A stretch of 64,000 nt of DNA from Siphonodentalium dalli (GCA_032622095.1 CP136061.1:89890983-89954982), one strand, 5' to 3'; positions 1-10,283 are shown, counted from the first letter of the stretch. A program made the numbers and translations. Notes: a model not told the origin generated them from the letters alone.

Positions 1-144
1 AAAGAAGAACAAAAGAAATTGTTAGGCCAATGCATTCTCTTATATATGCGAGGCGACCTATGGTCGACTCGCATATATAAGAGAATGCATTGGCACAGGG
101 TATATGGGTTGATACAAAAATCGACCTGTCACTCAAAGGGTTAA
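1..144. mobile_element. TTAA-type MITE, CAGTGCCA sub-family (cut by window start)
   Basis: The right part of a palindromic element. It holds the shared hairpin cassette at about 28-101 and ends in a degraded terminus (CACTCAAAGGGTTAA) matching the CACTGAAAGGGTTAA ends of the copies at 8144-8595 and 58290-58739. The left end lies outside the window. The TTAA border suggests piggyBac-like mobilisation, from termini only. Confidence 0.8.
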
Positions 145-667
145 TAAAATGCAAATCAGTAATGGTTGGAATAACAACTATAGTCGTAGAAGTCATAGCA
201 TCAAAGGTTATACACTGGAGTGTTTTAAACCCGTCATGGTCTGTGCGTAATGTTCAATGCGGTGTGTGTCGCAGACAATGAGTTCATCAATAGAATCATC
301 GTCAAAACAATCAAATATATTACATCATCGCTCAATACTGGTAAGCATGTGGTAATAGTTTATTTTATTAAAATAGCATGAAGCAATGTTATTTGAGTGT
401 ATTAAACTATTATATACATGCACATGCATCAGTTTTAACTTATATTTCCCAGTAGGTGCACCAAAGCAAGATTGTGCGCCCGGATCCTAAATCAGCACAC
501 AATAAACTGGGCACCAGCATTTTTCAAAATCGAAGGACTGTGTCAGTTTCTATGCCCATAAGTATAAAATGATCCGTGCTGTATCGCAATTTTTAACTAT
601 TTATTATCCAACTTTCCGCTTTAGAATGTTCAAACACCGCGATTGTCGGTGGTTACTTTGCATAAGC
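145..667. other. Unannotated AT-rich stretch
   Basis: No convincing exon, hairpin or repeat seen. The short open frames here lack splice sites and coding character. Confidence 0.5.
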
Positions 668-816
668 TACAGTAATGTTCTAAGTAATCGACTTCTTAAC
701 CACAGCAGAATTATGGGTAACTTTTATGGCAACAAGCCATATTTCCGACTAAATCCTGAAAAGTTACCCATAATTCTGCTGTGGTTAAGAAGTCGATTAC
801 TTAGAGCATTACTGTA
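668..816. mobile_element. TA-type palindromic MITE (CAGTAATG family), shortened
   Basis: Ends TACAGTAATG and CATTACTGTA are inverted. The arms carry the family landmarks AACCACAGCAGAATTATGGG and its complement, but the central ATTCATCGGAAAGCTCTC part is deleted, giving 149 bp instead of 217. TA borders are like Tc1/mariner elements. Open frames crossing it are artefacts. Confidence 0.85.
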
Positions 817-1030
817 CATGTCAATACTGCTACAGGACATTTGTCCCATGGTCTATCAACAACCTACCTTCCAGTGATCCAACTAATGTTTCTACATGAT
901 AGTGATTGATAGATACACATGCTGGTGAACAGCTCCATAATTTGATTCTGAAAATGGAAGTTCAACGTACGTAAAATTGTTGCACTGAATCCACTCTACT
1001 GATGCTTACTTCAGATCAAACATTGATCGT

Positions 1031-1135
1031 TTCCTGATGTGAACAGACGTTATGTATATTCTTGGTTCCTGATGTGAACAGACGTTATGTATATTCTTGG
1101 TTCCTGATGTGAACAGACGTTATGTATATTCTTGG
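1031..1135. repeat. 35-bp tandem repeat, 3 identical copies
   Basis: Units begin at 1031, 1066 and 1101 with TTCCTGATGTGAACAGACG and are identical through 35 bases. A fourth, partial start is blurred at the left edge. The identity suggests recent slippage or unequal exchange. Confidence 0.95.
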
Positions 1136-2118
1136 GAGCCATTTTATTGCATGACTATTATAGTATAGACTGTATTTCCAATAAAATAAATACTTATTAA
1201 ATAGAGAGTATAGCAATCGGCACTGATGCTTTTAAGTCTTTGATGATCAACATAAAAGAAACTGTGCCGACGCATTAAGTAAAATCATAATGAATTACCA
1301 ACATTTGTTAGTTCTCTCCTAAATAGTATTGTGGTCATTTTGATAGAAAATTTATGAATATTTTACAATATTGCAAAAACTGAGAATTCAAACATATTTT
1401 GGGCCAAACACCAATTATGCCAAAAATTATTTCTTTGTTGTTTTTTGTGTTGGAAAGTTGGAATTTCAACAAAAAATTACTGAATTTGATATTTTTGTAT
1501 CCTTTGTGACGTGAGTGAAACTCACTATGAATTCAGTAAGATAACACCATGTCTAGGGAAGTTTTAAAAGAAGTGGAATGATATTTAACAAAATATAAAC
1601 CTTTATTGAGGACGAATCATATTTTGCTTGATAATGCTTATAAAACATGTCCAAAACGTGCAAATATTTTGACAACAAACGATTCCTACGATTGATCATA
1701 TTTTCATTACACATAATTCAATCCACAAAATTTGGCTATTATTATAGTGACAACATCTGCACAATGTCATTAACGTGATATATATATATTGAGAATTAGT
1801 CTCAGACTTGTACCCATCAAACAGTACATACGTGGTAAGATGTATAAAACACAGTTATTATACCAGTAAATACCTGGTAGATATACCCAGAATGTACAAT
1901 ATGATTGAGCCACTTAATATCTTAGTGCACAGACCATGGTATATTGACAACTTCCAATGCAATCGGCTTCTTAGATCAAAGTGGCATTTTGCTCTTTAAT
2001 TTTTTGTTTCATGTTTTCATTCATGTTGGATATTCAAATTTTACAGAAAGATTTACAACATATCAATGATATACGCACTTCATATTGTAGTTTGGATAGG
2101 TGGAAGAATCTCCAGCAG
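1136..2118. other. Unannotated AT-rich stretch
   Basis: Low-complexity AT-rich DNA. The frame at 1808-1999 has no coding features and no splice sites that can be defended. Confidence 0.5.
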
Positions 2119-2508
2119 TTAACCCTTTACCCAACAGAAAGGCCCTGTGCCAATGCATTCTCTTATATATGCGAGTCGACCATAGGTCGCCTCGCATATA
2201 TAAGAGAATGCATTGGCTTAACACATTAAAAATTATAAAATTGTTAAAGAATGTAAGAAAAAATGGTAAAAAGTGTTAAAAAAAGATTTTGTTTAGGCCA
2301 ATGCATTCTCTTATATATGCGAGGCGACCTATGGTCGACTCGCATATATAAGAGAATGCATTGGCACAGGGCATAACTGTAACTATCACAATGTGGTCAA
2401 GGAGCCGGTTCCAATGATATCCATATTTGTATGGTTCTATTGAGACAGACCGAAGATATTTTAGGCTGTTGAAGCTTTATTTGGCCAGTTTGTTGGGTAA
2501 AGGGTTAA
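2119..2508. mobile_element. TTAA-type MITE, CCCTTTACCCAACA sub-family, full length
   Basis: Bounded by TTAACCCTTTACCCAACA and TGTTGGGTAAAGGGTTAA (18-bp perfect inverted termini). It holds two copies of the hairpin cassette in opposite orientation (about 2142-2217 and 2296-2370), separated by an AT-rich spacer, then a unique right arm. Near-identical full copies lie at 36270-36668 (opposite orientation) and 40997-41386. TTAA ends beginning CCC are typical of piggyBac-like MITEs; no transposase is present. Confidence 0.9.
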
Positions 2509-2620
2509 ATAGGGCTAACGACTGGTTAACCTTCCATCAATCTAATGCTGTGGGTGGGTGGTTACCAAATGATGAAAACAAATAGACACTGTAGAAAATA
2601 TTTCTAGGTATATTTGCTGC

Positions 2621-3074
2621 AAGCCTGCAAATAGCGTGTCTGTCATTTGCAGAATGAGGTCCCCAGAGGGTGAATTTAGTGATGCTATCCCGCACAACGG
2701 ACTAGCATCACCAAATTCACCCTCTGGAGACCTCATTCTGCTTAGGCCTCATCCTCTGGGAAGTATCTATGGTATCAAATTAACATTGTTTTTAGTTACA
2801 TTTCCCTTCTAGGAAGTTTTTATATCCCCTAATTTGCAGAAGATAAAATTCATAATTGAGGTGCCCAATGGGTGCCCAATGGGTGAACATCACCAACTTC
2901 ATCTGGGGAACTTCAATCTGATCCTAGGTCTGCCATAGCATTTGAGGGCCTTAGCAGAATGAGGTCCCCAGAGGGTGAATTTAGTGATGCTATCCCACTA
3001 TGCGGGATAGCGTCACTAAATTCACCCTCTGGTGACCTCATTCTGCAAATGAGAGACACGCTATTTGCAGGCTT
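2621..3074. mobile_element. Palindromic MITE with AAGCCTGC ends and 10-bp TSD
   Basis: Inverted ends AAGCCTGCAAATAG / CTATTTGCAGGCTT enclose two hairpins built on GAATGAGGTCCCCAGAGGGT. The flanks TATTTGCTGC and GATCTGCTGG agree at 7 of 10 positions, an aged version of the 10-bp duplication seen intact at 47469-47931 and 48788-49059. The length fits the long sub-type, which carries a unique middle section. Confidence 0.85.
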
Positions 3075-3111
3075 GATCTGCTGGTACAATAGATTGTGTC
3101 ATCAATTTTTA

Positions 3112-3180
3112 CTCTGGTCACGCCCGTAGCTGTGGAATATGATCTCTACTATCTAAAGATTCATGGCATGATCTACTGAT
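3112..3180. repeat. Fragment of the foldback element found whole at 11802-12296
   Basis: Shares ACGCCCGTAG, GGAATATGATCTCTAC and GATTCATGGC with the arms of the element at 11802-12296. Only an arm-derived piece remains. Confidence 0.6.
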
Positions 3181-3190
3181 ATTCCGAGGA

Positions 3191-3301
3191 TCTACAGCTC
3201 GTCCCCAATTTATAGCGGAATTTACGAAACGAGTTCAGTAAATTCCTAATTTACTGGAAGAGTTTTGTAAATTCCGCTATAAACTGGGGACGAGTTGTAG
3301 A
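3191..3301. repeat. Palindromic element (foldback), 111 bp
   Basis: TCTACAGCTCGTCCCCAATT at the left is matched by AACTGGGGACGAGTTGTAGA at the right, and the arms continue through GCGGAATTTAC / GTAAATTCCGC. The loop is about 30 bases. No coding content. Confidence 0.85.
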
Positions 3302-3767
3302 TTCTATTTATTACATGATCCAAAACCTCGATAAAACATACTTAAATCAACAAATTGGACATAAAACTAACACCGGCTTCTATAATGCATGCAATGACAT
3401 TTCACCTAACTAGAATTGTTTGCCTTCGTAATGAGATAGTCCCAGATAAATAAAGACTCATTGACGTCTTTATTGGCGTATATTTAATGAAATAACTTTT
3501 AAAACTCTTCATTCATTAGATTTTGTTGGAAAAATATTGGAAGCCATAGTATTTTAAGACATAGCATACGTAATGTAAACAGACGACAAACCGGAAGTCA
3601 ATGGTCGCCTGGCAATATTTCCTGTTATGCAACAAACGTCTCATATCACAATTTATAGAATGGGTTTATTGAAGGAATAAGGGTAGGATCATGTAATAAA
3701 ATTTATGTCATATCCAACTCACCATTAAAATATTAGCAAACTTTAAACTTGACATGAATAATTAAAT
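3302..3767. other. Unannotated stretch
   Basis: No gene or repeat structure recognised. Confidence 0.5.
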
Positions 3768-4242
3768 GCCCACTTAATTTTCGAGTTGCTGATTATTTTT
3801 TTTATAGTGACTTAATATACGGATTTAATAACAATCTATGCCATAAAATATGATTAAAATACTATAATTCATCACTATTTGAAACATCTGTGTCTCAGAA
3901 GATGCCCACAGGGAAATAGAAAACTTCTGAAATCACAGAATGACTCCCCCCCCCCCCCTCTTTGGCACCCAGAATGCAACAGAATTCAAACTTTTTCAAT
4001 GGAAGGGGAAGAACTCTATCTTTAATATATAGAGTTATTCCCCCTGAATTGAAAATAATACTGATTTTTACTTCAATCTTGATGACAAAATATGTTGGCA
4101 ACTCAACAAAAACAACATGTCCACAGTTTATTACACCGGATACATTGATAATACAATGGTTTGGAGCTTCCTCTTTCAAATGGTATATAATATGGCATAT
4201 ATTGTATATAATGTAATCTGGGGGTTCGAAAATTAAGTGGGC
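3768..4242. mobile_element. MITE carrying the unexpanded progenitor of the 47-bp satellite
   Basis: Inverted ends GCCCACTTAATTTTCGA and TCGAAAATTAAGTGGGC bound the element. At 4166-4226 it holds one unit (on the minus strand GAACCCCCAGATTACAT, then an AT stretch ending ATATTATATACCAT) that corresponds to the monomer amplified about 56-fold at 36713-39330. The other side (TCTGTGTCTCAGAAGATGCC) also matches the right flank of that satellite at 39470-39490. The copies are in opposite orientation. A C-run lies at 3946-3958. Confidence 0.8.
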
Positions 4243-4833
4243 CTTTAAACACATTAATTACAAACGTGCTCATCTAAAATAAAAATTTGACTACAGATGA
4301 AAGCTCCAGTAAACAACAGATATAAACATCACAGCCAGAGATATAAATAGCATATAATTAATTATTGTTAAAAGACTAAATTTTTCAAAAGAAAAAATAT
4401 TCCATATGTCAGAACAAAAACTAATTCAACAGGAATGTGATTTAGCCCCCATAGTATTAGTAGAGAGGTTCTTGCAAAATCACAGTTAACCTGAAAACCC
4501 ACGCATGCAACCCTTTCGTTTTTTCGTTTTTATACAAACTTGTGCAGAATTGAGAACTGTTATCGTGTACATCAGCCCTGCGCATGCTTTTAAAAATAAT
4601 CTGGCCTGATAAATGGGAAATTGACTGTGATTTTGCGAAACCTCTCTGCTATTGTCAAAATTAAACAACATCTATACAATTCACCACAATTGAAATGTGC
4701 GCACTCTGAAATTTAGGACAACACAAAACTACCTTGCCACTACAAGTGTCTCATGTATGAGAATATGCAAACGTGTATAGAATGGAAGATATTTAATACA
4801 TTGATGGAGCAAAAGCCTGAAAATACAATTGTT
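4243..4833. other. Unannotated stretch
   Basis: No exon or element recognised. Two similar phrases (CTTGCAAAATCACAGT and TGACTGTGATTTTGCGA, at 4472 and 4622) face each other, suggesting a decayed inverted repeat of about 170 bp. Confidence 0.4.
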
Positions 4834-5103
4834 TGCATTGGCCTAACAATTTTTCATCATTTGTTATTATTTTTTACAATTTTAATTAATTTTTTCTTAT
4901 AATCTTTAACAGACTTATTTTGTAGGTTTAGTGCCAGGGAATCTTACGTTTTACCTGGGCATCGAAATTATTACTATGAATACCTGGTGATAGTTTTGAG
5001 TTATAACATGCCCCTAAGGTTTTAACCAGTTTGTTTTTAAATTCGCTATAGCATGCTTAAGCGGACCCAAAAAAAATTCGGCCCCTGGCATTGAAAGGGT
5101 TAA
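4834..5103. mobile_element. TTAA-type MITE, CAGTGCCA sub-family, left-truncated
   Basis: Starts inside the hairpin cassette (TGCATTGGCCTAACAATTT) and runs through the right half of the family to CATTGAAAGGGTTAA. It lacks the TTAA left end and half of the cassette. Confidence 0.8.
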
Positions 5104-5525
5104 AGACATGTTAAACTGGTTTTTTTTCATGGTTTTCAAGAATCTTTTCTCAAAATATTTCAAAAAACACATTTAAGTATCTCAGAATAGGTTGATTTCT
5201 AAGTAAAAGAATTGTGTATTAAAATTTATACAAAAATAGTCAAGAGTAGTTTAATGTCAATCTTGCAGAGTAAAATATGCACATGAAGTCATAAGAATAT
5301 GTCAAAATAAAAAAATTAATTAAAAAAAAAACTTTCAAGCCTAACTACCGACCCTTTTTTTTCTGGCTTGTAACCCAAACCAGACATTTAATTTTCTCTG
5401 GCCTTAGATTTATAACAGAATAATGCTGTGTGCTGGCAATTTGATACAATATTAATTAAATTACCTGATTTTAATATTAAGCAAGTTTATTTGCTATGTG
5501 CCCCAGTGGAGTGTTTCACATCACT
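5104..5525. other. Unannotated AT-rich stretch
   Basis: No gene seen. Its right end, TGGAGTGTTTCACATCACTT (5507-5526), recurs inverted at 46838-46858 next to another TTAA-bounded element. Confidence 0.5.
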
Positions 5526-5764
5526 TTAACCCTTCATTTACTAAATACTCATTTACGAGTAGTTCCCTTATGAATATTCAAATAATAATTTCAACAAACA
5601 GCCTTTATTATCTAAACATTGCCTTCCGATGAATAGTAATCTTTTTGTAATTATATTAATTAATATCTGCTTATATTTCCTGAACATCCCTCCAAGTGAA
5701 TAATTGACTATTCCAATGTATGCTTTTAAAACTGATGGCAGAATCCATTTAGTAAAGGAAGGGT
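5526..5764. mobile_element. TTAA-type MITE, CCCTTCATTTACTAAAT sub-family
   Basis: The left end TTAACCCTTCATTTACTAAA pairs with ATTTAGTAAAGGAAGGGT at the right. The right TTAA has decayed to TATA. A diverged fragment of the same interior (CTGAACACCCCTCC) lies at 35400-35500. Confidence 0.7.
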
Positions 5765-5965
5765 ATAGCAGTAAACCTGTTCAATTATAACGGCTTTTGT
5801 CCTAAATCATTTGGTGTAGTGTACATCAAACGAAGTCGCTAAATTCCCAATATAGATTGTAATCTTTTGCTAATTGTTATGAGGTATAAAAAATTTGGTA
5901 ATACTGATTTTCAGCGCATCTAATACTATTGAAGCATCAATTTACACATGAATACATGTACATGG

Positions 5966-6423
5966 GTGACCCGCCATATCAAATCCAGTCATAAGTCGGG
6001 ATTTTTTTACCCTGTGCCAATGCATTCTCTTATATATGCGAGTCGACCATAGGTCGCCTCGCATATATAAGAGAATGCATTGGCCTAACAATTTTTTACA
6101 ATTTTAATAATTTTTTCTTGTATTCTTTAACAATTTTATAATTTCACCCATACAGAGCCCCAGACAAACATGAGCAGACGACACTCTTCTATATGCTTCT
6201 ATATATGTGTGGGGCTCCCTGCAGGGTAATGGATGTTTTTTATTTTATGTCCTAAAAATTGTCAGAAACATTTAAAAAAAAAAAAATGATAAAAAATTGT
6301 TAGGCCAATGCATTCTCTTATATATGCGAGGCGACCTATGGTCGACTCGCATATATAAGAGAATGCATTGGCACAGGGTAAAAAAAATCCCGACTTACGA
6401 CTGGATTTGATATGGCGGGTCAC
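5966..6423. mobile_element. Palindromic element with GTGACCCGCCATATC ends carrying two hairpin cassettes
   Basis: Inverted ends GTGACCCGCCATATCAAATC / GATTTGATATGGCGGGTCAC extend about 45 bp into the same hairpin cassette (about 6016-6085 and 6302-6376) found in the TTAA families. The centre is a separate AT-rich spacer with a small hairpin near 6146-6230. This is the same cassette inside a fourth kind of terminus, without TTAA borders. Confidence 0.85.
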
Positions 6424-6814
6424 ATAGTAAAACCCCAGTGGAATGCCTCTCTTTAAAGGAGAAGAAGTTTTCCTGTTTAAATGATCATACAAAAATAATT
6501 TAATGTTTAATATGTATAATTGTTAACAATTCTGTGTATATTTTGATTGCCATAAATATTCCAACCAGCAATTTAGTTGACTTAGGACAGTACATATGTT
6601 TCTATGTCATATTCTCAGAATATCCCAAAACAAATGTAGCATATTTCAGAACTGAATGTCCTGATAGTAATACTTTCCTCTTGACGTTTTTTGAGTCCAT
6701 GGTGTACGGAAGGGAGCAGAATTATATATATTATGAATTAACATGGGTTTCAATGCCTCATAAAAATGTAAAGATATTCAGCTAAATAATCTTTCCTGAT
6801 TGAAATGACATATA

Positions 6815-7031
6815 TGCAATAATGCCCTAAATAATCGGCTCCTTAACCACAGCAGAATTATGGGTAATTTTTCAGGATTTAGTCGGAAATATAGCTTGTT
6901 GCCATTCATCGGAAAGCTCTCAGTGAGAGCTTTCCAATGAATGGCAACAAGCCATATTTCCAACTAAATCCTGAAAAATTACCCATAATTCTGCTGGGGT
7001 TAAGGAGTCGATTATTTAGGGCATTACTGTA
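6815..7031. mobile_element. TA-type palindromic MITE (CAGTAATG family), full length
   Basis: A 217-bp near-perfect palindrome with the family landmarks and central GGAAAGCTCTC / GAGAGCTTTCC. The left end is mutated (CAATAATGCCC). It abuts the TTAA-type fragment at 7034-7157. Confidence 0.85.
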
Positions 7032-7033
7032 TA

Positions 7034-7157
7034 TAAAGAGAATGCATTGGCCTAACAATATTGACATTGACCTTGTAAGCCAGTGCATTCTCTTATATAT
7101 GCGAGGCTCCCTATGGGAGCAGGATCTTTAATACTGCTCCCATCATGAAAGGGTTAA
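7034..7157. mobile_element. TTAA-type MITE, CATGATGGGAGC sub-family, partial
   Basis: The right half only: cassette-derived GAGAATGCATTGGCC, then GACCTTGTAAGCCAGTGC, ending CCCATCATGAAAGGGTTAA. It is joined directly to the TA-type element at 6815-7031, so one inserted in or beside the other. Confidence 0.75.
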
Positions 7158-7354
7158 AAGATATTTATAACACACAGTAATTATATTTCCTATGGTACAC
7201 CATGGATAATGCTGTCTCATATATAGTAAAAGACAATAAAAAAAAATCACAGTTTAGTTATTTGATCAGAAGTTTGAATTTTGGTTGATTTGTGACTAAA
7301 GAACACACCCCTACAGTGTGACTACACCCAAAATTATTCAATATTCTATTACAC

Positions 7355-7360
7355 TTTATT
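7355..7360 (-). promoter_or_regulatory. Candidate poly(A) signal of gene 1
   Basis: AATAAA on the minus strand, a few bases after the stop codon at 7367-7369. It would give a very short 3' UTR. AT-rich DNA yields such hexamers often, so this is weak. Confidence 0.35.
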
Positions 7361-7366
7361 TAGAGA

Positions 7367-7779
7367 CTATTTCCGTAACCACGGATTTGGCACTATCTTA
7401 CATGATTCTGGCCACTCATATCTCGTCTGATATTCAGACGAGTTCTTCTGGTATTCTGCTGCGGCGAGCGGTCTTCCAGTTCGACTGAAGTCTGGTGATG
7501 GGTTTATGATAAAGTCAGAGGTTCGCTTTTCACTCGGTGGACTAACAAATCTCTGGGTGTATTCTGAGTCGCCGGGGAATACAGTGTTAATTCCTGCCTG
7601 TTCTTGGACAGATAGCGGTGGTTTGCTCGCAGCAAATGTTTTTGATCTCGTTAAGCTAGCCATGATATCTCCGTTTAGTCTGTTGAATCTTTTTGTATTT
7701 TCTAAGCTCTGACTGTAACGTGGGTGATTTCCGAAGGCTGTCCTGCTCCTTGGGTACAGCGTGTCAATAGTTCTGTAGC
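7367..7779 (-). CDS. Gene 1, exon 5 (terminal): conserved-looking protein of unknown function
   Basis: Last coding exon of a five-exon minus-strand gene (348 residues in all). It encodes residues 212-348 and ends with TAG. The acceptor at 7780 has a good tract (ATATCTTCTGCAG). Its phase (two bases completing a codon) matches exon 4, which ends in phase 1. The open frame continues upstream to 7885, but only the 7779 acceptor keeps the frame with exon 4. The product is rich in Ser, Pro, Arg and Tyr with no membrane segment. Near the C-terminus is EYQKNSSEYQTRYEWP. Such EYQ..Y.W repeats resemble those in microtubule-linked proteins such as MDM1 or CCSAP, which would point to a centriole or cilium role; this is a motif impression only. 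Confidence 0.75.
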
Positions 7780-8143
7780 CTGCAGAAGATATCATTCTCA
7801 TATTAAAAAGATGCTTAACCCATTTTTTACCAAATGAATTCTCCCACACAGTTAAAAACATAGATTGGAATGGTCTATTATTCATCTGCAGGGATGTTCA
7901 AGAAATAACAGCAGATGACAGATAATACAAGAAATATAACTATCATTGGTGGGAAATGTTCAGATAATAAGTTCAACAAAGTTAACGACCTATCAGTTTC
8001 ATGTTAAGATAATGCATTATATACCTTTTCCGAACATTTGCATGTTATTCCTTTTCTGATTCCAGAATTTCAATGAATAAAAATGGTGCAGGTATTTGCT
8101 CGGGATCCGAATTTTTGTGTTCAAAGTTGTATTTTTTATGACT

Positions 8144-8595
8144 TTAACCCTTTCAGTGCCAGGGGCCGATCTCATCGGCCCCAATTTACAGTCTGTAAAA
8201 TTGGCCCTAAATTTTTTTTTTTTTTGGTTGAATTTTCTTTGGGTATGCTTAAGCATGCTACAGCGAATTTAAAAACAAATTGGATAAAACCTTAGGGGCA
8301 TGTTATAACTCAAAACTATCACCAAGTATTCATAGTAATAATTTTGATGCCCGTGAAAAACGGAAGATTCCCTGGCACTAAACCTACACAATAAGTCTGT
8401 TAAAGAATATAAGAAAAAATTATTAAAATTTTAAAAAATTGTAAAAAATAATAACAAATGATGAAAAATTGTTAGGCCAATGCATTCTCTTATATATGCG
8501 AGGCGACCTATGGTCGACTCACATATATAACAGAATGCATTGGCACAGGGTATATGGGTTGATACAAAAATCGGACTTGGCACTGAAAGGGTTAA
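8144..8595. mobile_element. TTAA-type MITE, CAGTGCCA sub-family, full length
   Basis: Ends TTAACCCTTTCAGTGCCA / TGGCACTGAAAGGGTTAA. The left arm has a small hairpin GGGGCCGATCTCATCGGCCCC; one hairpin cassette lies at 8479-8550. It lies in gene 1 intron 4, between exons 5 and 4. Related copies are at 10978-11434 (inverted) and 58290-58739. Confidence 0.9.
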
Positions 8596-8910
8596 TGCAT
8601 CTTTCTGGAACATATAATGCTCGTAGAAAGGTGACAATTTCAGGTATATATCAACCTAATTAAATACCAGGACAAATTCAGAAGTGAATATTATTAGGTG
8701 TATTTGGAGCAAAAACAGTCATGTGACTTTAAATGCACTTTTCCTCTTTATGTCATGAACTCATGCAACAGGAAAACCCCTGAAATAAAGGTCTTGGAAA
8801 ATTTGCGAAAGTCCTGCAGAGTCCTGGGATATTTCAGGAATGCTAAAATGTCATCATTGTTGTCCATTTAATTCCATATCCACAATATACATATTCATGG
8901 GAGAACCTAC

Positions 8911-9003
8911 CTCTGTATTCGATCTTTGGTGGCTGCTGCGACGCAAACCGGACCTTTGTACCAAGAAGACTGGTGTTGTGTTCCCTCTCTAGTAACTCAC
9001 CAG
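8911..9003 (-). CDS. Gene 1, exon 4
   Basis: A 93-bp exon with acceptor TTTGTTTTTACAG (ending at 9004) and donor GAG|GTAGGT. It is open only in the frame set by exon 3 (G|CT completes Ala) and reads GELLEREHNTSLLGTKVRFA and on, ending in phase 1. The other two frames contain stops near the start, which supports the reading. It encodes residues 181-212. Gene 1 intron 3 (9004-19894) is almost wholly mobile DNA. Confidence 0.75.
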
Positions 9004-9092
9004 CTGTAAAAACAAATGTATCAAAGGTATAACATGGGACACCCTCATCCTCAAGCCATGATTTAATTTTTTAGGGGCTGTCTAACAGGAGC

Positions 9093-9488
9093 AAGCCTTG
9101 AAATAGGGTGTCTGTCATTTGCAGAATTAGGTCCCCAGAGGGTGAATTTAGTGATGCTACCCTGCATAGCGGGCTAGCATCACCAAATTCACCCTCTGGG
9201 GATCTCATTCTGCTTACAACTCAGCAGAATGAGGTTCCCAGAGGGATAGGATAGGATAGTTTATTTACAATACACACGAATGATACAGTGGCATTAATAC
9301 ATAATAAAGTAAAGCAGTGTATTGTCGGGGGTAGCCTAGCCCTATCGGGCTGTCTTCCTGCTTCCTGTCTTCCTGCTACCCCCAGAGGGTGAATTTGGTG
9401 ATGCTAGCCCGCTATGCGGGGTAGCATCACTAAATTCACCCTCTGGGAACCTCATTCTGCAAATAACAGACACACTATTTCAAGGCTT
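9093..9488. mobile_element. Palindromic MITE with AAGCCTTG ends, interrupted by a SINE/LINE tail
   Basis: Ends AAGCCTTGAAATAG / CTATTTCAAGGCTT, two hairpins of the GAATGAGGTCCCCAGAGGGT type. The second hairpin is split by a 135-bp insertion at 9246-9380. No clear 10-bp duplication remains at this copy. Confidence 0.85.
9246..9380 (-). mobile_element. Short retroelement (SINE or 5'-truncated LINE) inserted in a MITE
   Basis: Flanked by perfect 9-bp duplications CCCAGAGGG (9237-9245 and 9381-9389). On the minus strand it ends AAATAAACTATCCTATCCTA, a short-repeat tail as in CR1/L2-like LINEs and their SINEs. It splits the hairpin of the host MITE, so it is younger. Family unknown. Confidence 0.75.
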
Positions 9489-9606
9489 GAAAAGGAGGCA
9501 TTTTCAAAAGTGTGCCTGACTTTGGTTAAGTTTGCAAAGAAAATTTCTCATTTCTATGAACGGTATATGACAAAAAACAAATGATATTTCATGTTCTTTT
9601 TTGTTG

Positions 9607-9928
9607 CTTCCTGAAATATTGCAAAAACCCTGTACCAATACATTCTCTTATATATGAGAGTCTCCCATAGGGAGCCTCCCATATATAAGAGAATACATTG
9701 GCCTAACAATTTACCTTGACCTTGTAAGCCTATGCATTCTCTTATATACAGTAATGCCCTAAATTATCGACTCCTTAACCACAGCAGAATTACCCATAAT
9801 TATGCTGTGGTTAAGGAGTCGATTATTTAGGGCATTACTGTATTTGGGAGATTCACATATATAAGAGAATGCACTGGCACCAGATCTTTAATGCTGCACC
9901 AGCGCAGCTCCCATCATGAAAGGGTTAA
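9607..9928. mobile_element. TTAA-type MITE, CATGATGGGAGC sub-family, with nested TA-type MITE
   Basis: It starts at CTTCCTGAAATATTG (left TTAA end missing), has a cassette variant (GAGTCTCCCATAGGGAGCCTC) at 9631-9705, and ends CCCATCATGAAAGGGTTAA. The TA-type element 9747-9842 is inserted inside its second cassette at a TA in CTTATATA. Confidence 0.8.
9747..9842. mobile_element. TA-type palindromic MITE, short form, nested
   Basis: TACAGTAATGCCCTAAATTA and its inverse with only the outer arms left (96 bp). It splits the cassette of the host element at 9607-9928 at a TA, fixing the order of insertion and supporting a TA target. Confidence 0.85.
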
Positions 9929-9940
9929 ATGTATATGCTC

Positions 9941-10193
9941 AAGCCTTGAAATAGGGTGTCTGTCATTTGCAGAATGAGGTCCCCAGAGGGTGAATTTAGT
10001 GATGCTACCCCGCATAGCAGGCTAGCATCACCAAATTCACCCTCTGGGGACCTCATTCTGCTTACACCTCAGCAGAATGAGGTTCCCAGAGGGTGAATTT
10101 GGTGATGCTAGCCCGCTATGCGGGGGTAGCATCACTAAATTCACCCTCTGGGGACCTCATTCTGCAAATGACAGACACGCTATTTCAAGGCTT
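9941..10193. mobile_element. Palindromic MITE with AAGCCTTG ends and 10-bp TSD, short sub-type
   Basis: Two hairpins back to back, ends AAGCCTTGAAATAG / CTATTTCAAGGCTT. Flanks GTATATGCTC (9931-9940) and GTGTATGCTC (10194-10203) match at 9 of 10. The short frames across it are artefacts. Confidence 0.9.
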
Positions 10194-10283
10194 GTGTATG
10201 CTCATCCTATCACCAAAAAGCAGGCCCTACTCTTCAAAAAAGTGTAAACAATATTTATTCTCAATACAAAAATGACTAATATT

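Noticed and set aside
6778-7131. Protein-like frames containing MNGNKPYFRLNPEKLPIILL, seen many times on both strands
   Set aside because: They are readings of the TA-type palindrome; the same frame appears on both strands because the element is its own complement.
7780-7885. The ATG at 7885 as start of a single-exon gene of 172 residues
   Set aside because: An acceptor at 7780 in exact phase with exon 4 explains the frame better, and the part upstream of 7779 is AT-rich like intron DNA.
8017-8143. An extra micro-exon between exons 4 and 5 ending at AAAAG|GTATAT
   Set aside because: It was considered when exon 5 seemed out of phase; the acceptor at 7780 removes the need, and its own acceptor is poor.
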